Assembly (NCBI GenBank): GCA_021794575.1
Contig: JAJYQO010000068.1
Span: 1 to 49,926 of the forward strand
DNA length: 49,926 nt
Source: Pseudomonadota bacterium
GTDB taxonomy: Bacteria > Pseudomonadota > Gammaproteobacteria > Xanthomonadales > Rhodanobacteraceae
Direction of reading: 5' to 3'
Shown here one piece after another: positions 48,296 to 49,926 of this stretch. Every line of letters starts with the position of its first letter. Within the stretch, counting starts at the first letter, position 1. The translations under genes were made by a program, and so were the position numbers. Below the pieces are notes generated by a model. The model did not search any database. It saw only the letters and a program-made list of their open reading frames with translations, and was not told the DNA's origin.

Positions 48296-48388
48296 CGATG
48301 GGCGCTGCCGTATGAGGAGCCGCACTTATACGCAGCGGAATCCGTCGAAGCGTGAACGTGACACAAATGTAATGTTGGAACGACCCTT

Positions 48389-48415
48389 CCGGGGCAGCGC
48401 CGCGCGGCTGCCCGG
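48389..48415 (-). terminator. hairpin downstream of phbB
   Basis: On the minus strand CCGGGCAGC pairs with GCTGCCCCGG with one bulged base, starting three bases after the phbB stop. Only AAGGGTCGTT follows, so it lacks a proper T-run. It may terminate phbB weakly or protect the 3' end. The rest of the gap to the glycosyltransferase gene carries a TATAAG -10-like hexamer at 48333-48328. Confidence 0.4.
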
Positions 48416-48417
48416 CT

Positions 48418-49164
48418 TCAGAAGCTCATGAAATAACCGCCGTTGACCGGCAGGTTGGCTCCGGTGATGTAGCCGCTGTGCTCGCCGGCCAGAAACGCCA
48501 CGGCGCGGCCGATGTCCTCGGGCGAGCCCAGCCGCCCCACCGGGATCTGCGCGACGATCTTGGCGCGGATTGCCTCGGGCACGGCCATCACCATCTCGGT
48601 CTGGCAGTAGCCCGGCGAAACGGTGTTGACGGTGATGCCCTTGGCCGCGACCTCGCGCGCCAGGGCCATGGTGAAGCCATGCACGCCGGCCTTGGCGGCG
48701 GAGTAGTTGGTCTGCCCGAACTGGCCGGTCTGGCCGTTCACCGAGCTGATATTGACGATGCGCCCGTATCCGCGCGCCAGCATGCCCTCGATCACCGCGC
48801 GGCTCATGTGGAAGATGCCGTCGAGGTTGACCGCCATCAACTGGTCCCACTGCGCTTTTTCCATCTTGCGCAGGCTGGCGTCGCGGGTGATGCCGGCCAC
48901 GTTGGCCAGGATGTCGATACGGCCATGACGCTGCTCGGCTTCGGCCACCACGCGCTTGCAGGCTTCGAAATCGGTCACGTCGAGCGCGACGAACGCGACG
49001 CGCTCGCCGAATTCGGCCATTTCGCTGCGGAATCCCGCCAGGCGCTCGCCACGGTTGGGCAGATCGGCGGCGATGACGCGCATGCCGGTGCCGGCGAGCT
49101 GGCGGCAGATGGCGCTGCCGAGGCCACCGATACCGCCGGTGACCAGTGCAATACGTTCGCTCAT
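48418..49164 (-). CDS. phbB: acetoacetyl-CoA reductase (SDR family)
   Basis: This 248-residue short-chain dehydrogenase reduces acetoacetyl-CoA to 3-hydroxybutyryl-CoA with NADPH for polyhydroxybutyrate. The cofactor motif is TGGIGGLGSA near residue 9. The catalytic residues lie in NISSVNG (Ser140/141), Tyr154 and Lys158 (NYSAAKAGVHGF). The segments GRIVNISSVNGQTGQFGQTN and VNTVSPGYCQTEMVMAVP are those of PhbB rather than FabG. GGAG precedes ATG 49164; a TTG six codons upstream is less likely. phaA and phaC are not in the window, but phaR lies next to it. Confidence 0.9.
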   Translation of the reverse strand: MSERIALVTGGIGGLGSAICRQLAGTGMRVIAADLPNRGERLAGFRSEMAEFGERVAFVALDVTDFEACKRVVAEAEQRHGRIDILANVAGITRDASLRKMEKAQWDQLMAVNLDGIFHMSRAVIEGMLARGYGRIVNISSVNGQTGQFGQTNYSAAKAGVHGFTMALAREVAAKGITVNTVSPGYCQTEMVMAVPEAIRAKIVAQIPVGRLGSPEDIGRAVAFLAGEHSGYITGANLPVNGGYFMSF

Positions 49165-49234
49165 GTGTGGACTCCGGGACAAAAGGGCACTGCGCGGCGC
49201 CGCTGGCGCTGCGTGCGGGAAACGGGACGGAGGT

Positions 49235-49816
49235 TCAGCGCGTGGACTTGTGGCCGGGGCGCATGCTGGCCGCCGGCGGAGCGCCGCCGCGTGCGGCGTG
49301 CTCGGCTCCTGGATGACTGGCGTTGGGCTTGCCGGCTGCAGGCTTGGCCGAAGCCGCGGCCGCGGTGTGCGCGCCGGCGCTTTCGGCCAGACTGCGCTGC
49401 AGGTTCTGCCAGAGTTCCATGTTGCGCGAGGTCAGCTCGTTGAACATGGCCCAGGGCGTCTGCCCGACCATGCTGGTGAGCTGCTTGCGGAATTGCTGTT
49501 GCTGCTCGAGGAACACCTGCATGCTGCGCTCGAGGTAGGGGCCCATCAGGCCCTGCAGGGCATCACCGTAGAAGCGGATGATCTGCGTCAGCAACGGCAC
49601 CGAGAACATCGGTGCGCCCTGCTGTTCGTGCTCGGCGATGATCTGCAGCAGCACGCTGCGGGTCAGATCCTCGTTGGTCTTGGCGTCGCGCACCTCGAAG
49701 ATCTCGCCGTCCAGCACCAGCTGGCTGACTTCCTCCAGCGTGATGTAGCTGGAAATCTCGGTGTCGTACAGGCGCCGGTTGGGGTACTTCTTGATGACGC
49801 GCGTTGTTTGTGCCAT
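49235..49816 (-). CDS. phaR: polyhydroxyalkanoate synthesis repressor
   Basis: The 193-residue protein begins with the DNA/PHB-binding domain TRVIKKYPNRRLYDTEISSY followed by ITLEEVSQLVLDGE. The PHB accumulation regulatory domain (LLTQIIRFYGDALQGLMGPY) comes next, and then an Ala-rich low-complexity tail. PhaR represses phasin and its own gene when little polymer is present and leaves DNA to bind PHB granules. The neighbouring acetoacetyl-CoA reductase supports a working PHB pathway. Two TGC-rich palindromes lie 45-100 bases upstream of its ATG. Confidence 0.94.
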   Translation of the reverse strand: MAQTTRVIKKYPNRRLYDTEISSYITLEEVSQLVLDGEIFEVRDAKTNEDLTRSVLLQIIAEHEQQGAPMFSVPLLTQIIRFYGDALQGLMGPYLERSMQVFLEQQQQFRKQLTSMVGQTPWAMFNELTSRNMELWQNLQRSLAESAGAHTAAAASAKPAAGKPNASHPGAEHAARGGAPPAASMRPGHKSTR

Positions 49817-49858
49817 GCGGCAAAACTAGCAGAGTTTTTTGCGCCGCACCACTTACGA

Positions 49859-49914
49859 TGCTGCGCAGCAATCTGCCTCGCCTGGTAATGCGCAATGAGG
49901 CTGCCACTGGCAGC
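49859..49914. promoter_or_regulatory. two TGC-rich palindromes upstream of phaR, candidate autoregulatory operators
   Basis: TGCTGCGCAGCA (49859-49870) is a perfect 12-bp palindrome. GCTGCCA-c-TGGCAGC (49900-49914) is a perfect 15-base one. Both contain CTGC/GCAG half-sites like those described for Paracoccus PhaR (CTGC-N3/4-GCAG), though the spacings here are 0 and 5. A further AT-rich dyad (AAAACT/AGTTTT) lies at 49821-49837. Binding is inferred from resemblance and position. Confidence 0.4.
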
Positions 49915-49926
49915 TTCAGGGCATGC

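Overview
The window is high-GC gammaproteobacterial chromosome, most like the Xanthomonadales (Rhodanobacteraceae/Xanthomonadaceae type). The best indicator is the arginine cluster. It encodes an N-acetylornithine carbamoyltransferase (argF'), an acetylcitrulline-type deacetylase (argE) and a fused N-acetylglutamate synthase/kinase (argB), a combination typical of that order. The pilB-pilC-pilD-coaE order and the complete thrABC operon fit the same group. Genus and species cannot be decided from sequence alone.

Layout. 1-6.2 kb: the N-terminal part of a secreted S9 peptidase (-), the rRNA methyltransferase rlmI, lgt, then a tightly overlapping thyA-folA-Nudix/ThiE operon (+). 6.3-11.7 kb: pilB-pilC-pilD-coaE-NRDE protein (-), the type IV pilus assembly core with two housekeeping genes. 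11.9-25.3 kb: a surface-glycan region. A + strand set (family 2 glycosyltransferase, flippase, methyltransferase, family 2 glycosyltransferase) runs towards a - strand set (two large GT-C/TPR membrane proteins, a family 4 glycosyltransferase, a sugar epimerase, a family 2 glycosyltransferase). Two toxin-antitoxin loci lie where the sets meet: an intact vapBC-type pair with an apparent operator palindrome, and a HI1420-type antitoxin whose RelE-like toxin gene is frameshifted.

25.5-28.1 kb: a sufE-type gene and cysS (-), and a glycine-zipper envelope protein (+). 28.5-40.1 kb: one long + strand amino-acid operon, argF'-(paiB-like)-argG-(GNAT)-argE-argB-(GNAT)-argC-argH-(cupin)-proB-proA. It encodes nearly the whole acetylated arginine route (argD is not in the window) plus the first two proline steps. 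A strong intrinsic terminator stands in its leader. A short reading frame resembling a second, abortive argC N-terminus stands just before argC, followed by a long hairpin.

40.1-45.1 kb: thrA-thrB-thrC on the - strand, with overlapping genes. Upstream is a leader peptide with seven consecutive threonine codons, followed by competing hairpins, which is the classical layout of a threonine attenuator. 45.2-48.3 kb: a family 39 (ArnT/PMT-like) glycosyltransferase converging on a hyaluronan-synthase-like family 2 glycosyltransferase. 48.4-49.9 kb: an acetoacetyl-CoA reductase (phbB) and the PHB regulator phaR, with TGC-rich palindromes upstream of phaR.

Most of the window is conserved housekeeping. 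The observations most worth a second look are the thr attenuator, the duplicated argC start with its hairpin, the frameshifted toxin, the paired GT-C/TPR fusions beside pilus genes, and the terminator inside the arg leader. I found no CRISPR array, tRNA, rRNA, prophage or insertion sequence.
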